Assembly (NCBI GenBank): GCA_038040485.1
Contig: JBBPIE010000032.1
Location: 1 to 64,000 of the forward strand
Length of the DNA: 64,000 nt
Direction: 5' to 3'
Source of the DNA: Onstottus_B arcticum
GTDB lineage: Bacteria; Acidobacteriota; Blastocatellia; UBA7656
The translations under genes and the position numbers were made by a program. The notes below the pieces were generated by a model. It searched no databases. It was not told the DNA's origin and saw nothing but the letters and a program-made list of their open reading frames with translations. Shown here piece after piece: positions 16,527 to 26,021 of this stretch. Each line of letters begins with the position of its first letter. Position 1 is the first letter of the stretch.

Positions 16527-19124
16527 TCACTCGGCGTCCCGGTCGTGCCCGATCTGAAAGAACCTATTGACGGTCATTACCTGGTCTCGAATAAGGCTCT
16601 CGTACATGGCCCGAATGGGGTCATCGATGGTCACGGATGAAATCCTCGGGTTTTTCAAGTCGAAGAAATAATTCTTCTGGTTTACGGCGTCTGCTATGTA
16701 CAGCCACCGGCCGTTGTCCTTGAGCATGCCGTAAACAGCTCCGTAGCTTGACGTTACAAGATATGATTCTCGAACGTACTGTAGTCGCTCATTCTCAGTA
16801 GCGGTGAACAGCGGCCGTCCAAACATCGGATTGCGTACGATTGGGGAATGCCCGAGGAGACGATATAAGCTCGGCGTTATGTCCGTCGAGAATGAGACGG
16901 CCGCGGGATCGCAGGACACGGTTCGTCTCAACTCCGGCGGCAGGTGAACTATGAGTGGGATACGAATGATCTCAGGAAACATCCAGTAGTTGTGTCCCCA
17001 GCGTCCGTCCTCGTTGAGCGATTCACCGTGGTCCGAGGTGAGGATTATGATGCTGTTGTCGTAGAGCTTTCGCGACTTAAGATATTCCACGAACTCCCCA
17101 AAGCATCCGTCCAATCTTGCTAACTGTGAAGCGTAGTGCTCGTAGAATCCGGGATATGATTCCCCTGCTGGAACGACCTCCCCTCGTTTGGTCAGCACCA
17201 TGCGGTGGAGGTTCTGTGACTGGGTATAAGCAAACAGCGGTCGCGCGCCGTCGTGTCTCTCGTCTATCGTCGCCTCAAGCTCTTTGAGTGTGCGGCATAG
17301 ATCGTACTCAAACCACATCAGCCCTTTATCGAGTTCGTGGACCCGTAACGCGGGGTTGAGGATAATCTTTAGTACCGGGTCCACAGTTATGAAGCTCTCG
17401 TAGCCTTCGGTCTCAATCAGCAACTGCAGAGAGTTCATGGGATAGTAGGGCTCGATGTATTGCTTGTGCAGTTGAAGCGAGCCAGTCCAGATTGCGGGTT
17501 CGGCAAGCACCGTCCCGCCATACTGTGTGAAGGCGTTGTGAAGGACCTGACTCTCTCGAGCAAATCTGTCGATGTTTGGCGTAAAGTGGACGCCCTTGTT
17601 GTACGGCGAGAGATAGTCGGGCCTGAGACTGTCGATCACGAAGATAAATATGTTTGGCTTTATCCCAGACGTGGGCTTAAGACTGTCGACGAGATTGATC
17701 TCGACAGGTTTTACCTTGACCGACGGAAGGAGATTCGTGTTCTGCCGCAAGAAGCCGTAGAAGGATTCAGGAGTTTCTTCACCGAGACCATCCCGGTCCG
17801 CGGCGGCACTTGTGGTTGCCAACCGAGGTCTGAGGAACCCGCGGACAATTTTGAAGGAGACATCGTAGTTGGCGTAACGGTCAAGCGTCGCCTCGACATC
17901 GAGCGCTTCGTCCCTTAGTAGACTGGGCCAGAGCGCTTCCGACGATTGCAATATCGTATACCCGCCTACGCTCAGAGACATTGTGAGCAGCAATGCGACG
18001 ACCGAGCTTGTTTCCTTGACGCGGCGCGACTGCGTGGCGAAAAGGAATACGAAGGTTCCAGTCCAAATTCCAATCACCGAGAGTTTCTGCATCAGAAAGT
18101 CCCAGTCTCGAGTCGCAATCATGGCCGGAGCCGCATAAGCAAGAAGTGCGATCCCCCCGACAAAGGCGAGACGGGCCAGTTTTGAAGAATCCCTGCCCGG
18201 CGTGAGAACCGTTAGAGGGAGAAGTATGAGGCCCAAGCCGCTGCCGGCTCTCGCAACGCCGGCTTGCATCCTAACGCTTAGTCCGCTCATCAGCGCCGCG
18301 CTTGCAAACCCAACCGCGACGGAGAAGATGCTAGCCCGATACCCATTGAAGCTTAGGGCGGAAAGAACAGTTTGTTTGATCAGCAACGACGTTAGGAAGC
18401 CAAACAGAAGGCTGCACAGCAGAAACTCAAGCTTTGAACCAATCGCAAACCTGGCCGAAATGGTCCGTATGAGACTCAGCACTGCGAAGCAGAATACAAA
18501 TACGAGGAAGTGCGACGCGAGGCTCCACGCTCCACCGACCAAGAGTTCCGCCCAGCGAAATCCGCCGCCTCGAGTCAGCGAGGAGCTGCAAAAAACCACC
18601 GCCAGGTTCAGCAGCGAGATAAATGCGGCCAGTACCGCGACCGTCGAGACTCTCAGATGATCGTCACTACTCCGCTCATTGCTCCGCTCTCTGCTGTAAC
18701 ATGCGAGATGATCGATCGCCGCGATCCACACCAGTGGCAACAGCGACACCAGACTCCAATAGAAGCTTTGCTCGTCATTTCGAAGCTGCGGCAGCAGAGG
18801 GAACAACAACACGACGACGCCGGCCGCGGTCAAACAAATAACGAATCCAGCCGCCAGCTTTCTAGTCTTCCGGCTCCGCAGCTCGGGACCTAGAGTCAGA
18901 ACCAGAGCGGCACCGACACCCCAATAGATGAATCGATGGAAATCCGCAAAGACCGGGAGCCACGTCACCAGCGTGCAGTTTATGACCCATTGATAGGTGA
19001 AGGGGATGTAGGCCAACAGGCAGTAGATCGAGGTCATCAGAAAGAAGATCCCGAAGACAACCCTGGCGCCTAGATACCAGAACCGATGGGGCGACCTTCC
19101 AGAACTTACACCACTTTCCTTCAA
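16527..19124 (-). CDS. Membrane sulfatase-superfamily enzyme (phosphoglycerol/phosphoethanolamine transferase type)
   Basis: The 865-residue protein has about ten membrane segments in its first 420 residues and a periplasmic alkaline-phosphatase-fold sulfatase domain from about residue 490. The metal-site motifs are visible: NIFIFVIDSLRPDYLS at the start, a Thr-containing loop FTQYGGTVLAEP where the nucleophile would sit, and IIILTSDHGESLNEDGRWGH. A CxPxR sulfatase motif is absent, so a transferase of the LtaS/EptA kind, modifying a lipid, glycan or pilin with a phospho-group, is more likely than a true sulfatase. It lies between the PilR-type regulator and the pilins on the same strand. The substrate is not known. 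Confidence 0.8.
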   Translation of the reverse strand: MKESGVSSGRSPHRFWYLGARVVFGIFFLMTSIYCLLAYIPFTYQWVINCTLVTWLPVFADFHRFIYWGVGAALVLTLGPELRSRKTRKLAAGFVICLTAAGVVVLLFPLLPQLRNDEQSFYWSLVSLLPLVWIAAIDHLACYSRERSNERSSDDHLRVSTVAVLAAFISLLNLAVVFCSSSLTRGGGFRWAELLVGGAWSLASHFLVFVFCFAVLSLIRTISARFAIGSKLEFLLCSLLFGFLTSLLIKQTVLSALSFNGYRASIFSVAVGFASAALMSGLSVRMQAGVARAGSGLGLILLPLTVLTPGRDSSKLARLAFVGGIALLAYAAPAMIATRDWDFLMQKLSVIGIWTGTFVFLFATQSRRVKETSSVVALLLTMSLSVGGYTILQSSEALWPSLLRDEALDVEATLDRYANYDVSFKIVRGFLRPRLATTSAAADRDGLGEETPESFYGFLRQNTNLLPSVKVKPVEINLVDSLKPTSGIKPNIFIFVIDSLRPDYLSPYNKGVHFTPNIDRFARESQVLHNAFTQYGGTVLAEPAIWTGSLQLHKQYIEPYYPMNSLQLLIETEGYESFITVDPVLKIILNPALRVHELDKGLMWFEYDLCRTLKELEATIDERHDGARPLFAYTQSQNLHRMVLTKRGEVVPAGESYPGFYEHYASQLARLDGCFGEFVEYLKSRKLYDNSIIILTSDHGESLNEDGRWGHNYWMFPEIIRIPLIVHLPPELRRTVSCDPAAVSFSTDITPSLYRLLGHSPIVRNPMFGRPLFTATENERLQYVRESYLVTSSYGAVYGMLKDNGRWLYIADAVNQKNYFFDLKNPRISSVTIDDPIRAMYESLIRDQVMTVNRFFQIGHDRDAE

Positions 19125-19238
19125 GGAATTCTCTCGAGATGAACAGATGGAGCGGGTAGGGGCCTGACAGGTCGATTTCCTGACGCGCCTGTGGAAATGA
19201 CGCTTTGAGGACTCAAGTCTTGCGTAGAAGGCGCGCGC

Positions 19239-20726
19239 TTACTTGTGTGTCGCGCTATCGCTCAGGGGACCGGATTCTCGCATCAGGCTCGCAGTCTGTC
19301 GAATCTTGTGCTTGTCGAGCAAGTGCCGCAAGCTCCGAACAGACATATTCAGAATCTCCGCAGCGCGAGTCTGATTGCCTGACGTGCGCTGGAGCGCGCG
19401 AATGATGTAGTCCTTTTCCAATTGGGCCAGGTAGGCTTCGAGGTCAATGCCTTCCTCTGGTAAGTCTAGATCTGTAACAGCACGCGGTTTGTACTTGAGT
19501 ATTCGCTCCGGCAGCCATTCTGGCTTCAGCCTGCGCTCGGGCTGGTCTTCGGGCGGACCGACGTCTTCCTTTCGCCGATCGATTCGGGCAACCCGGCCTG
19601 GCTCAAGCGCCACTGCCCGCTCTATCGTGTTTTCAAGCTCGCGCACGTTACCGGGCCAGGCATACGACTCGAGGTATCCCATTGCCTCCTCTGAGACCTC
19701 GAGCGTGGGCCGCCCAGCCGCCGCGCTGTACTTCTCGAGAAAGTGACGCACCAGTTCTGGAATGTCTACACGACGCGCACGCAGCGGAGGCATCTCGATG
19801 GGGATCACACTTATGCGGTAGAACAGATCATTCCGAAAGGTGCCGTCGTCGACCATCTGACTCAGGTCGCGATTGGTCGCCGCCACGACGCGAACGTCGA
19901 CCGGGATCTCCTCTAGTCCGCCGACGCGCCGGATGCTTCTCTCCTGAAGCACTCGGAGAAGCTTGACCTGCATGGCGGGCGTCGTTTCGCCAATTTCATC
20001 GAGGAAGATCGTTCCGCCTTCGGCGGCCTCGAACAACCCTTTTCGATTGGAGACCGCCCCGGTAAACGATCCCTTCATGTAGCCAAACAACTCGGATTCG
20101 AGCAGCGTTTCGGTGAACGCTCCGCAATTTATCGAAACAAACGAAGCGATCGCCCGATCCGACATGCTGTGCACCGCGCGTGCGACCAGCTCCTTGCCGG
20201 TTCCGGACTCGCCAGTGATCAAAACCGTCGAGGTGGTAGCCGCCACCGTCTCGATCATGTGATAAACGGCCTGCATCTGCGGAGAGCGGCCGACTATGTT
20301 TTCGAGTGAGTTCCTCTGGCGCAACTCGCGTTTGAGCAGCACATTCTCCTGGCGGAGGTGCTTCTTCTCCAGAACTTTCCCAACGGAAACCTTCAACTCC
20401 TCGACATCGAAGCCCGCGTCCTTTATGACCAGATCTTCCGCGCCGAGCTTGAACGCGCGCCGCGCCGTGTCCACGGTCGCGAACGCCGTTATCATAATGA
20501 CCATCGTTTCGGGCGAAATCTCGCGGACCTTCTCGAGCAGTTCGATTCCGTTGATGTCCGGCATCTTCACATCTGAGATCATCAGGTCGTAGACGTTTTG
20601 GCGCACCAGCTCGAGCGCGCGAGTGCCGCTCTCTGCAGTGTGCACCGAATAGCCTTCGCGCTTCAGCACCAATTCGAGCAGCTCGCGCATGCTGCGTTCG
20701 TCGTCCACAACTAGAAGTTTTTCCAT
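19239..20726 (-). CDS. pilR: Sigma-54 response regulator, PilR/NtrC type
   Basis: The 495-residue protein has a receiver domain (residues 1-120, phospho-acceptor Asp in DLMISDVKMPD), an AAA+ domain (about 140-380) with Walker A GESGTGKE, the sigma-54 contact loop as GSFTGA, and Walker B GGTIFLDEIGE, and a Fis-type helix-turn-helix at the end (SGNQTRAAEILNMSVRSLRH). The receiver has VIKDAGF where most have VKPF. The gene follows a PilS-like kinase by 112 bp and lies close to three pilins, two of which have consensus sigma-54 promoters. PilR function is therefore strongly suggested, though other NtrC-family roles are possible. Confidence 0.85.
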   Translation of the reverse strand: MEKLLVVDDERSMRELLELVLKREGYSVHTAESGTRALELVRQNVYDLMISDVKMPDINGIELLEKVREISPETMVIMITAFATVDTARRAFKLGAEDLVIKDAGFDVEELKVSVGKVLEKKHLRQENVLLKRELRQRNSLENIVGRSPQMQAVYHMIETVAATTSTVLITGESGTGKELVARAVHSMSDRAIASFVSINCGAFTETLLESELFGYMKGSFTGAVSNRKGLFEAAEGGTIFLDEIGETTPAMQVKLLRVLQERSIRRVGGLEEIPVDVRVVAATNRDLSQMVDDGTFRNDLFYRISVIPIEMPPLRARRVDIPELVRHFLEKYSAAAGRPTLEVSEEAMGYLESYAWPGNVRELENTIERAVALEPGRVARIDRRKEDVGPPEDQPERRLKPEWLPERILKYKPRAVTDLDLPEEGIDLEAYLAQLEKDYIIRALQRTSGNQTRAAEILNMSVRSLRHLLDKHKIRQTASLMRESGPLSDSATHK

Positions 20727-20838
20727 GATTGCCTCTTACCCCAAGCGCGCAACCGTTCGCAAAGAAGAAGAAAAAGACCCACTTGCAGCCATCGCAACTT
20801 CGCGAGGCCCCATCCTCTCACTTGCCGTTCGGAACCGG

Positions 20839-22545
20839 CTAACTTGCCACGGCCACGGGAGCTGAACTATCTGCGCGGGGAGCTTCCATCTGCTTTGGAG
20901 GCGCAGCCGCAATTCGTCCGCTGATCGGCAGCTTGATTGAAATGCACGCGCCCTTCCCTGTTTCGCTCTCGACCACAACCGCGCCGTTGTGGTCCCGGAC
21001 CAGTTGATAGACGATCGCCATCCCCAGCCCGGTGCCGCCGCTTGACGAGTTAAACGGCTCGAACAGACGTTCTTTCTGCTCGCGGCTCATGCCTTGCCCC
21101 GAGTCCTGGAAGGTTATTGCGACTTCGCGGCCGGGTCTGGCCTCGAGCGCGACGCAAAGTTCGCCTCCATCCGGCATCGCTTGAATCGCGTTCCGGGCGA
21201 GGTTCCAGAATATCTGCCGCATCTGATTCGGATCGCCGTGATAAAGGAAGGGTTCGTTCGGGAGCACTTCCTTGATGAGATGGTCGGGCCGCAGTTCGGA
21301 GCTGTTGCGCAGCAGTGCGACCGTCTCTGCCAACAGGTTCGACAAGTCAACGACCGCGCGCTCGGTTCTTGGCGGACGTGCGTATGTCAAAAAATCGGAC
21401 ACAATTCGATTGAGGCGGTCGGACTCGCGCAGCACAATCTGCATGAGCTGCGCCTGGTCTGGTGACAAACTGAGTTCGCTCGCAAGCACTTGCACCGAGC
21501 CGCGCATTGAAGCCAGCGGGTTCCGAATCTCGTGCGCGAGCCCCGCGGCCATCTTTCCCAACGCAGCGAGGCGTTCTTGCCTTCTGACCTCTCGTTCGAG
21601 GTCCATTACTTCGGTCAGGTCCTGGAACGTCAGGACGTAGCCGCGTGATTTGTCTGATTCATCGACCAGCGGCGCGACCGAAAATCCCAGGTGAATCTCT
21701 CTGCCGTCCGCCGTGCGGCACCCTATGTCGAAGCGAGGCAGCCTCGTGCGAGTGCGAATTGATTCAAGCCCAACTTCGATCTGCTTCTCGATGTCGCCGA
21801 AAATCGCGAAGACGTTAGTGCCGCGCACGTCGGCTGCTCTGTAGCCAGTGATCTCTTCGGCGGCTCGATTGAAGGTCACGATGTGGCATCCGAGGTCGGT
21901 CGTAACAAGCCCGCTTCGCATGCTCTCAATGATCCGGTCGTTGAACAGCCGGTAGTCGGCAAGGTCCCTCGTGGCGGTCGCAAGCTGACTCTCGCTCCGG
22001 CTAAGACGCTCCGCCAATTGGCCGGAGAGGACTGATACTCCAAAGATCGCTATGAGATTCAGCGAAAACATGAACTGCGTCCAGGCAAACTCACTCCCCG
22101 GAGCGTAAGGGAACCAGCCCCTCGCGCGAGGAATCACCGCGCCCATGGTGAGCAAGCTGGTAGTGATATACAGCACCCCGCTCATTACTCCGAGAAATGA
22201 AACGCCTCTTCTCCCGAGCAACGCGCTCGCAGCAAAAATGATCACCAGATAGAGAGCCAGGAATGGTGACTCCACGTCACCCGTTCGATAGGCGAGCCAG
22301 GTCACCAACAATATGTCAATGGACAGCTGGACGTAAGCCTGCGCCAGGTATGAAAGGCGGGCGCGAAAGGCGAGATAGTACAGCACCGACAACGTAACAC
22401 TTGCCGCGCAGATCGCGATCAACACCGGCACGAAGGAACGCGGGGTGCTCTCGCGCTCCACCATCTGCATTGCGACGAGCAGCGCGCCCGTGATAGCAAG
22501 CCGTGAGACGACCAACCATTGAAGCTTTCTGCGCATCGCGTGCAT
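20839..22545 (-). CDS. pilS: Sensor histidine kinase, PilS type
   Basis: The 568-residue kinase has six membrane helices in the first 200 residues, a PAS domain (about 215-330; SMRSGLVTTDLGCHIVTFN), a HisKA domain with the phospho-accepting His in GLAHEIRNPLASMRGSV, and a HATPase domain with the N box (NLARNAIQAMP), G1 (DSGQGMS) and G2 (GGTGLGMAI) boxes. The membrane layout and PAS-HisKA order match PilS, which senses pilin in the membrane. It is the upstream partner of the PilR-type regulator. No clear Shine-Dalgarno precedes the ATG. Confidence 0.83.
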   Translation of the reverse strand: MHAMRRKLQWLVVSRLAITGALLVAMQMVERESTPRSFVPVLIAICAASVTLSVLYYLAFRARLSYLAQAYVQLSIDILLVTWLAYRTGDVESPFLALYLVIIFAASALLGRRGVSFLGVMSGVLYITTSLLTMGAVIPRARGWFPYAPGSEFAWTQFMFSLNLIAIFGVSVLSGQLAERLSRSESQLATATRDLADYRLFNDRIIESMRSGLVTTDLGCHIVTFNRAAEEITGYRAADVRGTNVFAIFGDIEKQIEVGLESIRTRTRLPRFDIGCRTADGREIHLGFSVAPLVDESDKSRGYVLTFQDLTEVMDLEREVRRQERLAALGKMAAGLAHEIRNPLASMRGSVQVLASELSLSPDQAQLMQIVLRESDRLNRIVSDFLTYARPPRTERAVVDLSNLLAETVALLRNSSELRPDHLIKEVLPNEPFLYHGDPNQMRQIFWNLARNAIQAMPDGGELCVALEARPGREVAITFQDSGQGMSREQKERLFEPFNSSSGGTGLGMAIVYQLVRDHNGAVVVESETGKGACISIKLPISGRIAAAPPKQMEAPRADSSAPVAVAS

Positions 22546-22650
22546 TGTGAGTGTGTGGACGAAGGATGAAAGTGACGAAACGCCGCTTCGTCAATCGTTC
22601 CTCTCAGCAATCCCCGTCCTGCCCCCGACGGAGCAATTCGCTGTAGGCGC

Positions 22651-22670
22651 GACACGCGTTCAAGCGTGTC
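22651..22670. repeat. Perfect hairpin GACACGC/GCGTGTC
   Basis: 7-bp stem with loop GTTCAA, upstream of pilS. Possibly a terminator-free REP-like hairpin or a binding site. Confidence 0.4.
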
Positions 22671-22968
22671 CGTGAATCGAATAATCCGATTGCAATTAGG
22701 CCCGCGATAGAGGCATCAGGAGGCGTGACGGACTATACCACGGGTCGGAGCCTCGCTCAAGGGTATCTTTCAACGATGGGGGCCGTTCAAAAACTCTCTT
22801 CGACCCACCACTCCAAGCGGGGCCTGCCGCGGCTCGGACTCCTTTTGATACCTGTCGGTTTCGAACGATCATGACCTGCCAAAAAAACTCTGCGTTGCAC
22901 AAATGGGGAAGCGAATGTATCATATCGTCACTGTACGTGGACCTGCCCCGGGCTCAAAACACGTACCT

Positions 22969-22998
22969 TTGACACCTCACGCGATTGATTCTTATGTT
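22969..22998 (+). promoter_or_regulatory. Sigma-70-type promoter of response regulator
   Basis: TTGACA at 22969-22974, an 18-base spacer, then TATGTT at 22993-22998. It lies about 30 bp before ATG 23027. Confidence 0.5.
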
Positions 22999-23026
22999 GC
23001 GGCGACTGAGTCGCGAGGGAAGTGTT

Positions 23027-23578
23027 ATGAAGAGGACCGTCCTGGTGGTTGAGGACGACTTTGATACGCTCCAGCCGCTGGCTGAGCTTCTGAGGCTTCG
23101 TGGTTACAATGTTATCGCAGCTTCCGACGCCGAACGTGGCTTGAAGATTGCCCGTGAGAGCGGGCCAGACCTAATCATCACCGACATAGTTCTACCGGGG
23201 AAAAGCGGGCTGCAGTTCATAGCTAACGTTCGAAGCAGTCGCAGCCTAAAGTCGACGCCGATAATCGTGATAAGCGGATGCGGACCCATGGTCCTGGTCG
23301 AAGCCGAGGCCACTGGCGCTAATGTCTGTATCGAGAAACCCATCAGCATAGACCTGTTCTGGAGGGCCATCGATCAAGTCTTCGGCGCGGCGCAAGCCAA
23401 TGAGGGGGAGGAACCCGCCGAGCCGCGAGAAGATCGCGGACGAGTGCTCGCCGGTGAGATTGACGATCTGGTCGAAACCCTGCGGCACTGCACCAACAAG
23501 GTTGAAAAGGAAGACACTCTCACGCAACTCAAGGCTCGGATACACGAGATTCAAACTCGCAGGACCACCGTTGCCTGA
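23027..23578 (+). CDS. Single-domain response regulator with C-terminal helix
   Basis: The 183-residue product has a receiver domain in residues 1-120: the acidic pair in VLVVEDDFDTLQ, the phospho-acceptor Asp in LIITDIVLPGKSG, the Thr/Ser site VISG, and the Lys in CIEKPI. After it come about 60 charged helical residues (DLVETLRHCTNKVEKEDTL) and no DNA-binding domain. ATG 23027 is chosen because GAGGGA lies 6-7 bases upstream; an upstream TTG at 22985 lacks one. It probably acts by protein contact. It is convergent with a PilZ protein, 16 bp apart, and opposite to pilS; no cognate kinase is adjacent apart from pilS. Confidence 0.8.
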   Translation: MKRTVLVVEDDFDTLQPLAELLRLRGYNVIAASDAERGLKIARESGPDLIITDIVLPGKSGLQFIANVRSSRSLKSTPIIVISGCGPMVLVEAEATGANVCIEKPISIDLFWRAIDQVFGAAQANEGEEPAEPREDRGRVLAGEIDDLVETLRHCTNKVEKEDTLTQLKARIHEIQTRRTTVA

Positions 23579-23594
23579 GCAACGCTGTTCACTA

Positions 23595-23948
23595 TTAACT
23601 GTCCGCAAAGCTCGGGCGCTGGTTATCAAAAACAAGCGCGACTGCCCTGCGGGGTCCCGTTTCTTCGACCCGCGCGACTCGAGCAGAGTAACCGATGCAA
23701 CTCCGCTTCTTGAACGGAATCGTTACCCGAACGCTCAGCCTGGCGTCGGGCGCGGGGCATCTTGGCAGGATCATCAAAGCGCCTGTCGAACTCAGATTCT
23801 GTAAGTAGCCGACTTCGTCGAAGATCCGGCCCTTCCCGTCGACCCCTCTAACCGTCACGTCCCAACGCACGCGAAAACGCTGCGCCCGCCGCCGCTCCGG
23901 AAGGACCTGGTTCAAACTCCTGGTGCTCTCTTGTTTGTTGACTTGCAT
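23595..23948 (-). CDS. PilZ domain protein
   Basis: The 117-residue protein is a single PilZ domain. The c-di-GMP motif is seen as RRAQRFRVRWDVTVRG (RxxxR part) and, after a short beta strand, NLSSTGALM, corresponding to the D/NxSxxG part. The motif is close to complete, so cyclic di-GMP binding is likely. Stand-alone PilZ proteins regulate motility, pili or exopolysaccharide. Its closeness to the pilin, pilSR and pilT genes fits a pilus role, but this is inference. Confidence 0.8.
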   Translation of the reverse strand: MQVNKQESTRSLNQVLPERRRAQRFRVRWDVTVRGVDGKGRIFDEVGYLQNLSSTGALMILPRCPAPDARLSVRVTIPFKKRSCIGYSARVARVEETGPRRAVALVFDNQRPSFADS

Positions 23949-24061
23949 CGTTATTCTGCCTCACAAGGCTTGAAATAACGAATTGGGCGAGCGTTCCTTG
24001 ATGCTTGAATAAAGACGACAGAGTTGCCGCGAGCTTAACGGGCAGCTTAGAAACCAATTCA

Positions 24062-24158
24062 TCGCCACTAAGACACGACGACACTAAGGAGCACAAAGTC
24101 CACAACTCAAGCATTCACTGCCTGGTGCAGCTTCGTGCCTTTGTGTCTTGGTGGCGAA
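24062..24158. repeat. Palindromic element D (TCGCCACTAAGACAC...)
   Basis: Left arm begins TCGCCACTAAGACACGA; right arm ends CTTTGTGTCTTGGTGGCGA. The arms pair imperfectly over about 27 bases around a 40-base centre. It looks like a non-coding intergenic repeat. Confidence 0.65.
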
Positions 24159-24219
24159 CTCCCACTTTTTTAGCAGCCTGCTAGGCTGGCTGCCGAGTAG
24201 AAGCAGCCCCGGGCCGTGG

Positions 24220-24246
24220 GCCGCAACCCTTTTTCGGGGTTGCGGC
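24220..24246. terminator. Strong hairpin GCCGCAACCC/GGGTTGCGGC
   Basis: Perfect 10-bp stem with loop TTTTTCG, downstream of the minus-strand gene 24345-24788. No T tract follows on the minus strand, so terminator function is uncertain. Confidence 0.45.
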
Positions 24247-24344
24247 GTACTGGCTCGGCTCCTCCGTCACTCTTCCTTTAAGCGTACCTTTAGGAATCCG
24301 CCGCTCGTCACGAGCAGCTCTCCGCCGCCGCTCTCTGACGTTGA

Positions 24345-24788
24345 TCAGCCAGTTCCGCCCGTCAGCCTCATCCTTCTAAGCTCCTTTCTATACCGGTCGA
24401 GCGCCGAGAAGTATTCGTGTGTCCATCTGAAGGCCAGCTCTACAGCGCGGCTGGCGGTCAGATGTGCGGCGTTGACGCCTTGAGCACCTTGCCCCAGCCC
24501 GGCGATGATCGCCCCCATTATTTGGCGATAGCCGCTGCCGTCGTCTTCGCCGGCTATCTGCTTGATAAGCCGCAGGTCGGAGCGCTTCAGCCGCTCGACC
24601 CGTCCTTGGAGCGCGCCGATGGTAAGATCGGCAACAACCTGAAATCGGACTGCGACCGTGTTCAAGTCATGGATGCCGTGACTCTCGACGAATTTACGGA
24701 TTTCGCTTTCGGGGACAACGTACGGGTGCGGGTTCTTGTCTCGTGCAAATTCACTACTTGCTCTTTTGGTGACTTCTTTTATACTCAT
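24345..24788 (-). CDS. Hypothetical helical protein
   Basis: The 147-residue product is not recognised. It starts at ATG 24788 with GGAGA 6 bases upstream; a longer frame to 24875 has no support. The sequence is mostly helical and charged, with a small hydrophobic centre (IMGAIIAGLGQGAQGVNAAH) and a basic C-terminus. No signal peptide or catalytic motif is evident. It stands alone between a PilZ gene and a TPR gene. Confidence 0.55.
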   Translation of the reverse strand: MSIKEVTKRASSEFARDKNPHPYVVPESEIRKFVESHGIHDLNTVAVRFQVVADLTIGALQGRVERLKRSDLRLIKQIAGEDDGSGYRQIMGAIIAGLGQGAQGVNAAHLTASRAVELAFRWTHEYFSALDRYRKELRRMRLTGGTG

Positions 24789-24929
24789 ACACGCTCTCCG
24801 TCGCGCGGAGGTGTGACTGGCGCAGAAAATTCCCGACACACCAACGTGCGTAGAAGGGGCAAGGTGGGTCGCCACCTCTAATGGCGGCCCATCTTACGAG
24901 TTTGATTGATTGATTATGGCTTACTGAGC

Positions 24930-26021
24930 TCAGCGAAAGGTTGGAGGCGCGCGAGGCCCGATGCTTAAGAGCATCCATTCAAGAATGCTTCGTGTTTCAT
25001 TGGTAGTTGCCGCGGATGTTGGTGCGCCTGCAGCTATCGTGATTAAGGATATTTGAAAAAGTGTTTCGCCGGCCGGCCTACTAAATGTGAGTGCCGAATA
25101 TGGCTCAGGTTTTGGCTGAGGTTCAAGGTCCGGGTTCAGTTGAAGCTCACGTTTTTCGACGGGTTGAACGTCCGCCCATCGATTGGTGTACGGAGCCTTG
25201 GGCGCGCGATTGAGCGAGACGATCGATGGAGTTGCCGAGGTTCGCTTGGCTGCGATCTCATCGCGAGTCTCGCTCCATTCGGGGTATGCAGGAGCGAATG
25301 GCGAAGCGAGGGCGATCTTACTCGCAGCCTTTGCTTCTTCGATCCGACCGGTTTCACTGAGTTCGACTGCCAACGCGTTGTGGTACTTGTAGACGTAGAA
25401 CGGCTGTCGCTTAGCAACCTTAGAAACGAGCGGCAAAAGTTTTTCAAAACAAGCTAAGGCGCCTTTATGATCTCCGGCGAGACCCCGGACAATAGCGATG
25501 TCCCAGTGCGCCATCAGCATTGTCTGCAAACCGTGAGCGTTTTTATCCGATGCGGCCCGCAATGCTTCGAGTTGAAATCTCAGGGCTTCATCAAGCTGAC
25601 CCTTACTGAGGTAATTGGCGCCCAAGCCTTGAATTCCTCGCGCTCTGTATGCAAGTGGCCCATTATCCGCAACAGCTTCAAACAGCGTCTGGGCCGCATC
25701 CAGATCTCCTCTTCGCTTGATGGCGAGAGCATGGTAGTAAAGACCGATTTGCCGCGGAGCATCTACTGGCAGGCTCGCCAATACCTGGCTCGCCTCTTCA
25801 AGCGAATCGAGATCACGCCTAAGGAAGGCTTGCTCTGCAAACTGAATCACTTCATTGGTAAGCTTGAGGAATTGCCTTTGTGAATGGACGATTCGAATCA
25901 AATGGCCGGCAACAAAATGGGGAAGTAGACCCTGGTTGCTGACTACACTTTCTGCGTCAGGAAATCCCGCTATGGAGGAATAACCCGTGAGAAAACGACT
26001 TGTTATTGCGGCTGCTTGCAT
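24930..26021 (-). CDS. TPR-like repeat protein, copy 1 of a duplicated unit
   Basis: The 363-residue protein consists of helical TPR-type repeats, for example QIGLYYHALAIKRRGDLDAA, YRARGIQGLGANYLSKGQLD and PFYVYKYHNALAVELSETGR, followed by a low-complexity Pro-rich tail and a hydrophobic segment (about 320-335). ATG 26021 is chosen because it matches the start of the paralogue at 29554 and is preceded in both by GGAAGAGCTA; the frame upstream is unrelated. The N-terminal 270 residues are nearly identical in kind to 28478-29554, but the C-termini differ. Its first 35 bases lie antisense to the start of the exported microprotein gene at 25987, an arrangement kept in both copies. Function unknown. 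Confidence 0.7.
   Translation of the reverse strand: MQAAAITSRFLTGYSSIAGFPDAESVVSNQGLLPHFVAGHLIRIVHSQRQFLKLTNEVIQFAEQAFLRRDLDSLEEASQVLASLPVDAPRQIGLYYHALAIKRRGDLDAAQTLFEAVADNGPLAYRARGIQGLGANYLSKGQLDEALRFQLEALRAASDKNAHGLQTMLMAHWDIAIVRGLAGDHKGALACFEKLLPLVSKVAKRQPFYVYKYHNALAVELSETGRIEEAKAASKIALASPFAPAYPEWSETRDEIAAKRTSATPSIVSLNRAPKAPYTNRWADVQPVEKRELQLNPDLEPQPKPEPYSALTFSRPAGETLFQISLITIAAGAPTSAATTNETRSILEWMLLSIGPRAPPTFR

Larger units (their letters stand above)
22546..23026. other. Divergent intergenic region between pilS and a response regulator
   Basis: There is no credible gene in these 480 bp. It contains a perfect hairpin at 22651-22670 (GACACGC-6-GCGTGTC) and a sigma-70-type promoter for the plus-strand regulator at 22969-22998. 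Promoter elements for pilS were not recognised. Confidence 0.5.
23949..24344. other. Intergenic region with two inverted repeats
   Basis: No gene is supported. It contains palindromic element D (24062-24158) and a strong hairpin at 24220-24246. Confidence 0.5.
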
